From: JADFUS01 sp964368765
GTDB lineage: Bacteria > Bacteroidota > Bacteroidia > Bacteroidales > Rikenellaceae
Direction of reading: 5' to 3'
NCBI GenBank assembly: GCA_964368765.1
Contig: CAYJCU010000085.1
Span: 1-8,874 of the forward strand
Length of the DNA: 8,874 bases
The notes beneath the pieces were generated by a model. The model ran no database searches and had not been told where the DNA came from. It saw only the letters and a program-made list of their open reading frames with translations. Numbering within the stretch: position 1 is the stretch's first letter; every line of letters starts with the position of its first letter. This document shows, in pieces, positions 1 to 8,076 of the stretch. The translations under genes and the position numbers were made by a program.

Positions 1-52
1 TAGATATGACGTGCATAAATTCAATCCTCAGGTTCGCCGGACACTACTAATA
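1..52 (+). repeat. Left arm of 52-bp inverted repeat, probable mobile-element end
   Basis: These bases are the reverse complement of 8821-8872 with one mismatch (C at 27, where the partner at 8846 would require G but has T). The inner part, GGTTCGCCGGACACTAC at 31-47, is GC-rich and stands out from the AT-rich surroundings. The similarity stops sharply after base 52. The arm begins at the first base of the window, so its true outer length is unknown. The sharp inner edge and the inverted partner suggest the terminal inverted repeat, or the end, of an insertion sequence lying just outside the window. No transposase is visible, so the family is not assigned. A recombinase inversion site is a less likely alternative. 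Confidence 0.75.
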
Positions 53-222
53 AAATTTAACGGAGTTTCCCTAATTTATATCAATCGAAAGATCAATACA
101 TATAGCTTGATATCTGCAAATGAATCAGACTATATGAAAAAAACAAAAAAAATGAATTCCCATTCCAAAATTTAAATAGTTAAGCATTTTATTAATAAAG
201 GGAGTGAAATAAATATATTAAA

Positions 223-1455
223 ATGAAAAGGAGTAAATATAATAAAGAAGAAGAATTCATTAATAGAGTCGATAAAATGGCAGATGCCGCACAGACTACT
301 ATTTTGAATTATGCCAAAGATATTGATGAGAAAAAACTAATTAATAGCTGTAAGGTGTTGAGTGAGGAGAGCGATGAAATGGTACTTTTCAGAGAGCAGT
401 TCTCATCAAAGAAGAAAGCAATAGTTGCAGAGAGCGAAAAGTTGAATTTAGCTTTTCAACAAAGAGATAAAGATGGCTTAATGGCAAAGCTAAACAGTAG
501 AAAAACGAAGAAAAGAGGGGTTAAGTATATATGGATAGCTGTGTCGAGTGTGTCAGCAGTGGCAGTAGTGGCCGCCTTTCTGTTTTTTAATTTAGGTGAT
601 AATAACCAAGTCGTTAATATTTTACCTGAACTAGCTAATAGAAAAGAGATAGTAGAGATAACCAAACCGATATTAATATCTAGCAACAACGAAGTGTTTG
701 AGTTAAATAATGATGTGAATACAATCTCAAGCGGCGAAATAAAAAAAATATTAGAAAAGAAGAGTAGTTCGACAGTTGCTACGGAGAGCGAAAAGGATGT
801 TATAGAGATGCAGAATGTTATCATTCCGAGCGGTTATACATATAATATTTACCTTTCGGATAGCACAGAGGTTATGCTAAATGCAGGGAGTAGCCTTAAA
901 TTTCCGTCTCGTTTTAGTGGAGAGAGTAGAGAGGTAATATTAACAGGCGAAGCACTATTTAAGGTTAGAAAGAGCGATAAACCTTTCATAGTTAATGTTG
1001 ATGATAAATATATAAAAGTGTATGGCACAACATTCAATATCAATAGTTATGATTTGAGTAATATCGAAACTGTGCTTATTGAAGGAAGTGTAGGTGTTGG
1101 GGCTCAAAATATGCAAGAGATAATGGTTAAGCCTAATCAGATGGCTACTTTAAATACTGATAGTAATGGAGGTATCACTAGCGATGTTAAGAATATTAAT
1201 GTAGATGATTACCTAGGATGGAGCGAGGGATATTTCAGATATGTTGATAGTAGCTTCTTAAAATTTATTCGTGATATTGCTATTTGGTACAATGTGGAAA
1301 TAGATTTTGACGAGGCAATTTTTGATGGTTCAGAGATTACTCTCTCTATATCTAAAACATATAGCTTTGATCAGTTGATGAAAGTAGTTGAAACAATTAA
1401 AAATGTGAAATTAATCAAGAGGGAAGGAGATAAATATGATATAATAAAGGAGTAG
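223..1455 (+). CDS. FecR-family anti-sigma factor (inner membrane, DUF4974-like C-terminus)
   Basis: This is a single-pass inner-membrane anti-sigma factor that would hold an ECF sigma factor in the cytoplasm and receive a signal from a TonB-dependent transporter in the periplasm. Residues 1-98 form a charged cytoplasmic region. About 100-123 is a hydrophobic membrane segment preceded by basic residues (RKTKKRG). Residues 145-195 form the pre-FecR segment usual in Bacteroidia homologues. The FecR domain covers about 196-292, with hallmark stretches IPSGYTYNIYLSDSTEVMLN, LTGEALFKV, KPFIV and VYGTTFNI. A DUF4974-like segment covers about 338-408, starting at WSEGYFRY. The length (410 residues) is normal. 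The ATG at 223 is in an A-rich context with a weak AGGGAG about 18 bases upstream; the next in-frame Met (residue 19) would trim the cytoplasmic part. It precedes the STN-containing SusC gene, its likely signalling partner. No sigma gene lies directly upstream inside the window, which is unusual. Ten of 12 Arg codons are AGA/AGG, unlike susC. Confidence 0.93.
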   Translation: MKRSKYNKEEEFINRVDKMADAAQTTILNYAKDIDEKKLINSCKVLSEESDEMVLFREQFSSKKKAIVAESEKLNLAFQQRDKDGLMAKLNSRKTKKRGVKYIWIAVSSVSAVAVVAAFLFFNLGDNNQVVNILPELANRKEIVEITKPILISSNNEVFELNNDVNTISSGEIKKILEKKSSSTVATESEKDVIEMQNVIIPSGYTYNIYLSDSTEVMLNAGSSLKFPSRFSGESREVILTGEALFKVRKSDKPFIVNVDDKYIKVYGTTFNINSYDLSNIETVLIEGSVGVGAQNMQEIMVKPNQMATLNTDSNGGITSDVKNINVDDYLGWSEGYFRYVDSSFLKFIRDIAIWYNVEIDFDEAIFDGSEITLSISKTYSFDQLMKVVETIKNVKLIKREGDKYDIIKE

Positions 1456-1457
1456 TG

Positions 1458-1495
1458 AAATTTAAGCGAGAACATCCACAGAAGGACATTCTCGC
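1458..1495 (-). terminator. Terminator-like hairpin on the minus strand
   Basis: GCGAGAA at 1466-1472 pairs with TTCTCGC at 1489-1495, giving 7 bp. A 2x2 internal loop then leads to 3 more pairs and a 6-base loop. Read on the - strand, the stem is followed by TTAAATTT, a short U-rich run, as expected at the end of a leftward transcript. On the + strand no T-run follows, so it would be a poor terminator for the FecR gene. It could also be a structured element in the mRNA leader of the SusC gene. Confidence 0.4.
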
Positions 1496-1587
1496 CATTT
1501 AGTCACCATCTACACACACTGACGGCTAATCAAATTGTAGATGAACAGACTATCAATAAGTAAACTTATATGTAATAGAAAACTTAT
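1458..1587 (-). ncRNA. Putative cis-antisense small RNA between FecR and SusC genes
   Basis: A leftward transcript starting near 1587 is predicted from the - strand promoter at 1593-1624, and would end at the hairpin at 1466-1495. It would be about 130 nt with no coding capacity of note. It contains three stem candidates: AATAAGT 1555-1561 with ACTTATT 1582-1588; CATCTACA 1507-1514 with TGTAGATG 1536-1543 (8 bp, 21-base loop); and the terminator-like hairpin. It would be antisense to any transcript reading from the FecR gene into susC, or to the susC leader. From memory, antisense RNAs of this placement (DonS and relatives) have been reported in ECF/anti-sigma-controlled SusCD loci of Bacteroides, where they repress the transporter genes. 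The assignment here is inference from promoter, hairpin and position. The alternative is that the stems serve only as a sense-strand leader. Confidence 0.4.
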
Positions 1588-1592
1588 TAATG

Positions 1593-1624
1593 CAAAAGTA
1601 TGAAAAATTATACTAAGAAACAAT
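1593..1624 (-). promoter_or_regulatory. Bacteroides-type promoter on the minus strand, overlapping the susC start
   Basis: On the - strand, TACTTTTG (1600 to 1593) matches the Bacteroides -7 consensus TAnnTTTG in full. Twenty bases upstream lies ATTG (1624 to 1621), 3 of 4 matches to the -33 element TTTG, and the spacing falls in the usual 19-21 range. Transcription would start near 1587 and run leftward into the FecR-susC gap. The -7 element ends on the first base of the susC start codon. No equivalent + strand promoter is visible in this gap. Confidence 0.45.
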
Positions 1625-4600
1625 TTTTTGGTAATATTTTCGGGATAAGTAAAGCGGTTCTACTCTTTACATTTCTTATAAATAGTACCTTAGCGTTTTC
1701 ATCTTCAAGAAATAGTAGTGAGATAATGGATATAACTCAGAAAATTGAAGAGACTAAAATTACGCTTAAAATGGAGAATAGTTCTGTTAATCACATATTA
1801 ACAGAGATTCAAAAAACAACAAAAATTAATTTCGGATTTGATAATGGGCTTAAATCTGAAAATATGGGTCATTTCACTCTTAACGTAAAAGATGTTGAGG
1901 TAAAAGTGGCTCTAGAAGAGCTATTTAAAAATACATCATACACATATAAAGTTGTTGAGGATGTAGTTATTGTGACACGCAGAATCAAACAGACTCAAAC
2001 AAAAGAGGGTTGGGAGATAAAAGGTAAAGTTCTTGACGAGAGCGGTAAACCAGTAGTTGGTGCTACAGTGCTTATTCAAAAATCTGATGTTGGAGCTATT
2101 ACAGATGCTAACGGAGCATTTATTATTGATGTTAAGGAGGGTGATGTGGTTGAGTTCTCTTCTACTGCATATATCGGGCAGGTACAGGTTATTGTTGCAG
2201 GAATGAAAGAGCTTAATGTAGTTCTTAAAGCTGAGGAGGTTGCTATGGACGATGTTATGGTTGTGGCTTATGGTACAACAACTAAACGTTCAACAACTGG
2301 TTCAATTGCATCTGTTAAGGCAGAAGATTTAGAAGGACTTGTCTCACCATCGGTAGCAGGTATGCTTCAGGGTCGTGTTGCAGGTATGGATGTGACAAAT
2401 ATTTCTGGATCACCAGGTGGCTCAGGTACAGCAATTACTATCCGTGGTTATAACTCTTTTGATGCAGAGTTAGAGCGTCGTTTCTCTAATCCATTATGGA
2501 TTGTTGATGGGGTGCCAATGAATACATTTACATCGCCTGTGACAGGTACTAATATGTTATCAGACCTTAATCCAGATGCTATTGAGAGTATTCAGGTCTT
2601 AAAAGATGCCTCAGCAGCAGCTATTTATGGTTCACGTGCAGCAAATGGTGTTATTATCGTTACAACAAAGCAAGGTAAAAAGAATCAAAAGGCTACACTT
2701 CAGGTTAATGTATCTCAATCTTTATCATATATCCCTACCTTACCAACTATAACTATTGGTAAAGGAGAGGCTCAGTTTAGAATTGAGGCTCTTCAAAATC
2801 GCCCGGGTGCAATACTTGACAAAGAGACTAACGAGTGGCGTGAACCAGTTGATAATAGAGAGCTTTATGAGAAATACCGTCCTGATGCTTGGACAGACTA
2901 TTTCAATCGTCCAGGTGCAATAGAGTATGGTAACGGACTGCCACTTCAGGATAGTTTAAATTCATTCTATAATAATGCAACAAACTTTTTCCCAATGTAT
3001 TACGACTTGGGACATGTGACTAATGCAAATGTTCAGGTGCTTGGTGGAACAGAGAAGATGAATTATGGTATAGGTGCAGGTTACTATAATGAGGAGGGTA
3101 TTGTTATTGGCTCAGGATATAATCGCTTAAATCTTAACACAAACCTAACAGTACGCCCAACAGATAAAGTTATGGTTGATGCTCGTATCTATCTATCTTA
3201 TGCTGATAGAAGCCGAGGAGCTGCATCAGGTAACTATATTGAAGCCGTTCCTGGTGACCCTTATGAGTTATCATCTCTTCTTCCTGGTGAGGGTTCAGCT
3301 GTCTGGGATATGATACTAGAAGAGCTTAATAAGGTGGTTGATAAAAATACAGATTTCCGTATGCGTGGTAGCTTAAAAATTGGCTATGATATAACGAAAG
3401 ATTTAAATATATCTAGTATCGTATCTACCGATCTAGCACTGTCACGTAATAATAACTTTACGCACTCATCATTAGATAGTTATTATGGTTTCTCTAACTC
3501 AACTCAAAGACAATCATTAACAACAATGTTTTTGAATGAGAACTTTATTACCTACAATAAGAAGTTTGCAAAACACCATTCATTGAATTTCTTAGGTGGT
3601 TTCTCTATTCAAAATGATACGTATGATGGATTTAATGGTTACGCACTGAATGGCCCTAGTGATGACATATACTATGCACCAGAGGGAATGCCTGACTATA
3701 TCTTAAACGATAATGGAGAGGTTGTGCCATTAAAAGAGTTTATTACTGATTTTGAAGAGTCGAGCCTTGTTTCTATGTTTGCTCGTCTAGAGTATAATTT
3801 CAAAGATAACTATTATGCCTCAATATCATATCGTAGAGACGGTTCATCTGTGTTTGGAAAAAATAACAAATGGGCAAATTTCCCATCAGTAGCTGCTGCT
3901 TGGGTATTCTCTGACGAAAATTTTATGGCAGGCACAAAGGGCTGGCTTGACTTTGGTAAATTAAGAACATCTTGGGGTATGTCTGGTAACATATTCTCTA
4001 ACACATATCTTGCACAAGGTATATTAGAGGTAGGAGCATCTTCAAACTTAGGTAATGCTACACTTGTTCCCGATTGGTCTAATGGTCTATACAATGAAGA
4101 TTTATCTTGGGAAGAGACAACGCAAACTGATATAGGAGTTGATTTAGAGATGTTCGGTAGACGCCTATCTGTAACCGCAGATTACTACCACAGATACACA
4201 AAAGACCTACTAAGTGTTGTGGTGCTTCCAGGTTTTGGTTCATACACTGGTTATGTTCAACAGTGGCGTAATAGTGGTTCAATATTAAATACAGGTTATG
4301 AATTAACTATTGGCTATGAGTTTATTCGTGAGGCTGATATGTACTTTAGAACTATGCTTACTTTTGCTGATAACCGTAACTCACTTATAGATACTTACAA
4401 TGGAGAGGATTTTGATGAATATTCTGTTATAGGTAAGCCACTAAATGGAATCTATGGTTATGAGACTAATGGTATTGCACAAACAAATGATGATATACCA
4501 TATTACTATTCGGCTCGTTCGGGTAATCACTACCTATCACCATCAGGACAATATTTTGCACAATATCGTGCTGGTGATTATATATATACTGATGCAAATG

Positions 4601-5157
4601 GTGATGGTGTGATAGATAGTAACTCTGATAAAATATATCTTGGAAGTGCTCTTCCAACAATATCAGGAGGTATTCTATTTGATTTCAAATGGAAAAATTT
4701 TGATGCAAATGTAGTTCTTAGCTATCAGTTAGGTCGCCATATATACAACACAGGTAAAACAAGCTCTTTGGGTACTTTCCAAGGAACGCCATTACTTCCA
4801 CTTATCGCCGATATAAACGAGATTGACACTTGGAGTGAGACAAATACAGATGCAGTATATCAAAAAAACTTTTTAGATGACACAGGACGCTGGAGAGACC
4901 CAATAGACCTTTTTGTAGAGAAGGTTAATATGTTAAAAATAAGTAATGTAGTTCTGGGTTATAACTTATCACGTTCACTTACTTCTAAGCTAGGAGTTAA
5001 GAAGGCGCGACTATTTGTTAGTGGCGAGAACTTATTAGAACTTAGTAACTATTCAGGTATTAGTGCTGAGACTGTTAGTATTGCTTCGGGTATTGATAAC
5101 GGGAAAAATTACCCATTAGCTCGTCGCTTCACACTGGGATTATCTATTGACTTTTAA
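1600..5157 (+). CDS. SusC/RagA-family TonB-dependent outer-membrane transporter with STN domain
   Basis: This outer-membrane barrel imports a SusD-captured ligand using TonB energy. A signal peptide spans about residues 1-33 (hydrophobic 18-32). An STN domain at about 48-127 has the form expected for contact with a FecR anti-sigma factor. A carboxypeptidase-regulatory-like beta domain covers about 139-210 (IKGKVLDESGKPVVGATV). The SusC signature and TonB-box region follows at about 217-236 (DDVMVVAYGTTTKRSTTG). The plug has IRGYNS, NPLWIVDGVPM and the run from LNPDAIESIQVLKDAS through NGVIIVTTKQGK (to residue 360). The rest is the barrel, with a Ca-loop-like DANGDGVID at about 998-1006 and a C-terminal RRFTLGLSIDF ending in Phe, typical of barrel proteins. 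The 1185 residues suit STN-containing members. SusD follows after 18 bp. No + strand housekeeping promoter is seen upstream, so readthrough from the FecR gene or an ECF-type promoter is likely. The ligand is unknown. Confidence 0.97.
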   Translation: MKNYTKKQFFGNIFGISKAVLLFTFLINSTLAFSSSRNSSEIMDITQKIEETKITLKMENSSVNHILTEIQKTTKINFGFDNGLKSENMGHFTLNVKDVEVKVALEELFKNTSYTYKVVEDVVIVTRRIKQTQTKEGWEIKGKVLDESGKPVVGATVLIQKSDVGAITDANGAFIIDVKEGDVVEFSSTAYIGQVQVIVAGMKELNVVLKAEEVAMDDVMVVAYGTTTKRSTTGSIASVKAEDLEGLVSPSVAGMLQGRVAGMDVTNISGSPGGSGTAITIRGYNSFDAELERRFSNPLWIVDGVPMNTFTSPVTGTNMLSDLNPDAIESIQVLKDASAAAIYGSRAANGVIIVTTKQGKKNQKATLQVNVSQSLSYIPTLPTITIGKGEAQFRIEALQNRPGAILDKETNEWREPVDNRELYEKYRPDAWTDYFNRPGAIEYGNGLPLQDSLNSFYNNATNFFPMYYDLGHVTNANVQVLGGTEKMNYGIGAGYYNEEGIVIGSGYNRLNLNTNLTVRPTDKVMVDARIYLSYADRSRGAASGNYIEAVPGDPYELSSLLPGEGSAVWDMILEELNKVVDKNTDFRMRGSLKIGYDITKDLNISSIVSTDLALSRNNNFTHSSLDSYYGFSNSTQRQSLTTMFLNENFITYNKKFAKHHSLNFLGGFSIQNDTYDGFNGYALNGPSDDIYYAPEGMPDYILNDNGEVVPLKEFITDFEESSLVSMFARLEYNFKDNYYASISYRRDGSSVFGKNNKWANFPSVAAAWVFSDENFMAGTKGWLDFGKLRTSWGMSGNIFSNTYLAQGILEVGASSNLGNATLVPDWSNGLYNEDLSWEETTQTDIGVDLEMFGRRLSVTADYYHRYTKDLLSVVVLPGFGSYTGYVQQWRNSGSILNTGYELTIGYEFIREADMYFRTMLTFADNRNSLIDTYNGEDFDEYSVIGKPLNGIYGYETNGIAQTNDDIPYYYSARSGNHYLSPSGQYFAQYRAGDYIYTDANGDGVIDSNSDKIYLGSALPTISGGILFDFKWKNFDANVVLSYQLGRHIYNTGKTSSLGTFQGTPLLPLIADINEIDTWSETNTDAVYQKNFLDDTGRWRDPIDLFVEKVNMLKISNVVLGYNLSRSLTSKLGVKKARLFVSGENLLELSNYSGISAETVSIASGIDNGKNYPLARRFTLGLSIDF

Positions 5158-5175
5158 TAAAACAATTTAAATATT

Positions 5176-6723
5176 ATGAGAAGAATTATATATGCCGTTT
5201 TGGCAGTTACTCTGCTAACATTATCATCTTGTGGTGATTTGCTGGATAAAACACCAGTAAATTCGCAAACATTTGATAATATTGCTGCAGAGAAAGACCT
5301 TGAAGGTTTATTAAACTCATGTGAATATTACTTGAGAAATGCACAAACCGATGATGCTATCTATCCTGCACTTATCGGTGAGTATGCTGATGCTGTTACA
5401 TATTCGGATTTTGCAATATACAGAGATCTCTCTTTTGGACAAGAGGCATCGCACGTTAATTGGCAGAAGTATTACTATATTGTATCAACGGCTGAGATTG
5501 TATTACGCTCTCTTGATATGGTTGATATGACAGATGAGCGCAGAGACTATTATGAGGGAACAGCTAATTTCTATATAGCCTACTCTTATTTAAAAATGAT
5601 TAAAGTATTTGGTGAGGTGCCTCTTGTTAAAGGCGAGGTGCCTGTTGGTCCTCTTGCCAAATCATCGTGGCCAGTAGTAGCTGATTATGCTATTGAGTGT
5701 GCTACAAAAGCAGCCGAGATGCTAACAGGAATTGAGGGATTAAAAAATTATAATGACACACCTATTGGACGTCGCTCACTGCCAACACGTGATGCAGCTT
5801 ACGCTCTTTTAACTGATTTAGCAACTTGGAAAGCAGGTGGGGTTTATCATATGAACCCTGAGGATAGAGATTTTGATGTTGATGCAATGTGGGAACTAGC
5901 TGAGGCTAGCGCAACTAAGATTATCGAAAATAGTGCTACATATCAGCTAGAGTCTACACCAGAAGAGTTAATGATTAATTATCGTGAGGGTTCTATTGAG
6001 ACAATCTATGAAGTTAAATTTTATAACTCTTGGAATGACATTGATAGACCTACGTTTATAGTACACTTTGGTCGTGCTTGTCAAGGATTTCCAAATAATG
6101 GAGATTCTGAGCAATTCACTTCTCGTATGACCTATAACATCTATCAAACAACAGTTGATAGCATTTACCATAGTGGCGATTTAAGACGTACATCATTCTT
6201 TGTTGATAAGACAAGCGATGTTTACACTCAATCACAACGTGATAATATGGCTGCACAAAAATTAGCATATCCACATAAATTTAGATATGGTAGATTTGAA
6301 ACAGAGGGATATAATGTTGGCGAATTTATCAATTATGACCAAAATTATGTAGAGTATCGCCTAGCAGACATTATTCTTTTACGTGCTGAAGCTAGAGAGC
6401 GTTTAGGTAAGACGGCAGAGGCAATTGCTGATTTGAATTTAATAAGAAAACGTGCTAATGCACCTCTTTACGACACATCAGAGCATAATGGTGATTTACG
6501 TTACACAATATTTGCAGAGCGTGAAAAGGAACTTATCTATGAGTGTAAGAGATATTTTGATATTATCCGTAATGGCTACCACCGAATTTTATTGAGCGAA
6601 AAGCACGTTACACTTACAGATCAAGATTATATTGATGGTGCTTTCTTTATGGATGTTCCTTATAATGCATTTATTAATAATGAGTTAATGCGCTATAATA
6701 AGTACTGGGTAAGAAATAGATAG
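5176..6723 (+). CDS. RagB/SusD-family surface lipoprotein
   Basis: This is the ligand-binding lid of the SusC barrel. A lipoprotein signal peptide ends in LSSC with the acylated Cys at residue 19. The following residues (GDLLDKTP) fit the CxDLLD-type start of the SusD family and include an acidic residue near the Cys, as expected for surface-exported lipoproteins. Helical TPR-like stretches include about 394-430 (YRLADIILLRAEARERLGKT onward). The conserved C-terminal SusD signature is at 448-465 (EREKELIYECKRYFDIIR). The 515 residues are a normal family length. The gene starts 18 bp after the SusC stop and ends 12 bp before the next lipoprotein gene, so co-transcription is near certain. SusD proteins vary in the binding face, and no specific ligand can be named. 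Confidence 0.96.
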   Translation: MRRIIYAVLAVTLLTLSSCGDLLDKTPVNSQTFDNIAAEKDLEGLLNSCEYYLRNAQTDDAIYPALIGEYADAVTYSDFAIYRDLSFGQEASHVNWQKYYYIVSTAEIVLRSLDMVDMTDERRDYYEGTANFYIAYSYLKMIKVFGEVPLVKGEVPVGPLAKSSWPVVADYAIECATKAAEMLTGIEGLKNYNDTPIGRRSLPTRDAAYALLTDLATWKAGGVYHMNPEDRDFDVDAMWELAEASATKIIENSATYQLESTPEELMINYREGSIETIYEVKFYNSWNDIDRPTFIVHFGRACQGFPNNGDSEQFTSRMTYNIYQTTVDSIYHSGDLRRTSFFVDKTSDVYTQSQRDNMAAQKLAYPHKFRYGRFETEGYNVGEFINYDQNYVEYRLADIILLRAEARERLGKTAEAIADLNLIRKRANAPLYDTSEHNGDLRYTIFAEREKELIYECKRYFDIIRNGYHRILLSEKHVTLTDQDYIDGAFFMDVPYNAFINNELMRYNKYWVRNR

Positions 6724-6735
6724 AATAATTAAATA

Positions 6736-7353
6736 ATGAAAATGATGAAAAAAAGAATAATATTATTTTTAGCAGTGTTATCTTCACTATTCTCATGCAC
6801 TAAACAAACAGTTATTGATACTGGTACTAACAGTGGTGTATTTGATATGAGTATGATGGATTATCTGCGTACAGATCCATATAATTGGGGCTATACAGTT
6901 AAGGCTATTGAATTAACTGGGCTTACAGATATGTTTGAAAAGGAGACTATTACATTTCTAGGAATTAAAAGTTTTACTATAGAGAATTGGGTCTATGCAA
7001 ATAGACTTGACTCATTAGAAGATGCTGACCTAGTTGAACTAAAAGAGATGATATTGGATTACGTGATTGAGGGTAATATCAAGAAAGAGGATGTTGAGTA
7101 TCGTGATATGGACTACTCAATTCAATCAGACGATCAAACAGGAGGTTCTGATTTTGAAACTATGGGAGGAAGAACTGTGCGTTTATATCTTGAGAAGAGT
7201 CCTTGGGAAGGTGTTCCAGATGCAGGCCCTATAACTTTTAATGCCTACTCAATGTCTTATTATGTACAATTGCAGATGGCAACTCCGGGTTTAACAACTA
7301 ATAATGGAACCGTTCATGCGCTTAATTCAACGCATAAGTTTGGTGAAATTTAA
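6736..7353 (+). CDS. Divergent fasciclin (FAS1)-like lipoprotein
   Basis: This is a predicted surface or periplasm-facing lipoprotein. The signal peptide ends in LFSC with the acylated Cys at residue 21. The mature part resembles one FAS1 domain (about 36-203). ITFLGIKSFTIENW at 72-85 takes the place of the usual TVFAPTNEAF block. MILDYVIEGNI at 105-115 takes the place of the H-box (YHVV.G), without the usual His. NNGTVHALNSTHKFGEI at 189-205 matches the closing NGxxHxID-type block. FAS1 domains mediate adhesion or protein/glycan contacts in other proteins. FAS1-like lipoproteins are known next to SusCD pairs in Bacteroidia, so an accessory ligand-binding role is inferred. Two further Met codons lie within the first four residues, so the start could shift by 6-9 bp without changing the lipobox. 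The FAS1 call rests on pattern only and is moderate. Confidence 0.7.
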   Translation: MKMMKKRIILFLAVLSSLFSCTKQTVIDTGTNSGVFDMSMMDYLRTDPYNWGYTVKAIELTGLTDMFEKETITFLGIKSFTIENWVYANRLDSLEDADLVELKEMILDYVIEGNIKKEDVEYRDMDYSIQSDDQTGGSDFETMGGRTVRLYLEKSPWEGVPDAGPITFNAYSMSYYVQLQMATPGLTTNNGTVHALNSTHKFGEI

Positions 7354-7378
7354 TTTGCTAATTTTAAAGTAAACTATT

Positions 7379-7966
7379 ATGAAAAATATAATTTTTAGTG
7401 CACTTATCTCATTGTTGGCTTTTGGTTGTGTTAAGAACGACCAAATAGGGTATTTAGTTGCTGATGAGGCAAGTTATTCGGTAGATGAGATGCAGGTACG
7501 TATTGAATTGGATTTAGAACCAGGCACAATACCTAGTGCTGCGGTACTTAACTATTGGGCAGATCCACGTTATCAAGCGGCTTTTGGAACAATCGAAAAT
7601 TTGATTCAAGCGTTACTCGATAATGGCAGTAGCCCTCTATATCTTTATGCTGATCCACCGCTAGATTATGAAAGAGAGCAATTATCATTGCCTTGGGAAT
7701 CTGTAAAAATTGAGGGTATCCGAGGAACTAACCCGATAAGATTAGAGATTTATGATATTAAGTCTGATAATGGCGGAGATATTGCCAAAATGAAAGAGAA
7801 TCTGACAATTAGAGGCGATGGAACATTCTTTATTCCTTTTGTCAACACAGTTACAGTAGGTACCTATGTTATGTCTATCAGGGTATATAATGAGGGATGG
7901 GAGCACATCTTAGAGGATTGTTTCACAATTGATGTAGTACAGAATGTAGATACACCAAATGAATAA
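7379..7966 (+). CDS. Small lipoprotein with Ig/cadherin-like C-terminal domain, function unknown
   Basis: I do not recognise this as a named family. The signal peptide ends in LAFGC with the acylated Cys at residue 17. The next part, IGYLVADEASYSVDEMQVRI at 23-42, resembles the start of accessory lipoproteins encoded after SusD genes. Residues 60-105 contain a helical, aromatic-rich insert. From about 106 the alternating hydrophobic pattern (VKIEGIRGTNPIRLEIYDIKSD, then GTFFIPFVNTVTVGTYVMSIRVYNEG, then FTIDVV) suggests a single beta-sandwich of the Ig/cadherin-like type. It is the last gene of the operon, 25 bp after the FAS1-like gene and just before a strong terminator. The likely role is a second surface binding or scaffold lipoprotein for the SusCD complex, inferred from position. 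No catalytic motif is visible. Confidence 0.75.
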   Translation: MKNIIFSALISLLAFGCVKNDQIGYLVADEASYSVDEMQVRIELDLEPGTIPSAAVLNYWADPRYQAAFGTIENLIQALLDNGSSPLYLYADPPLDYEREQLSLPWESVKIEGIRGTNPIRLEIYDIKSDNGGDIAKMKENLTIRGDGTFFIPFVNTVTVGTYVMSIRVYNEGWEHILEDCFTIDVVQNVDTPNE

Positions 7967-7973
7967 AACTATT

Positions 7974-8009
7974 AAAAGGGTAACTCGAATAAAATCGAGT
8001 TACCTTTTT
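7974..8009 (+). terminator. Strong intrinsic terminator of the SusCD operon
   Basis: GGTAACTCGA at 7979-7988 pairs perfectly with TCGAGTTACC at 7995-8004 around a 6-base loop (ATAAAA). The stem is followed by five T (8005-8009). The A-run at 7974-7977 and a G.U pair can extend the stem to 15 pairs through the T-run. It starts 8 bp after the stop codon of the last lipoprotein gene and separates the operon from the sigma-factor unit. On the - strand the stem is followed by CTTTT, so it may also work weakly in the other direction. Confidence 0.93.
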
Positions 8010-8044
8010 CCCGATAGAATATAATAGTAATTTCATAATGTGTT

Positions 8045-8076
8045 TTTGTAAAATTAAAACTAAATTCTTATCTTTG
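8045..8076 (+). promoter_or_regulatory. Consensus Bacteroides housekeeping promoter for the sigma gene
   Basis: TTTG at 8045-8048 and TATCTTTG at 8069-8076 are separated by exactly 20 bp. This is a full match to the Bacteroides primary-sigma consensus (TTTG, 19-21 bp, TAnnTTTG). Transcription should start around 8082-8086. It lies between the operon terminator and the ECF sigma gene and gives that gene its own constitutive-type transcription. The predicted start site also decides the translation start of the sigma factor. Confidence 0.85.

Noticed and set aside
78..113. Inverted repeat ATATCAA/TTGATAT with a 22-bp spacer upstream of FecR, a possible operator
   Set aside because: It is short, AT-only apart from one base pair, and has an overlapping alternative pairing; such repeats are common by chance in this composition.
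134..175. Tiny open frame (13 codons, Lys-rich) upstream of the FecR gene
   Set aside because: It lies in a poly-A-rich stretch, has no supporting ribosome-binding site or family, and is probably chance.
456..1043. Reverse-strand open frames opposite FecR (and similar ones opposite susC and susD)
   Set aside because: They lie fully inside confident genes, lack family features, and reflect the AT-rich codon pattern of the opposite strand.
1466..1495. Intrinsic terminator for the FecR gene on the + strand
   Set aside because: The stem is followed by CATTTAGTC with no T-run on this strand; the - strand reading fits better.
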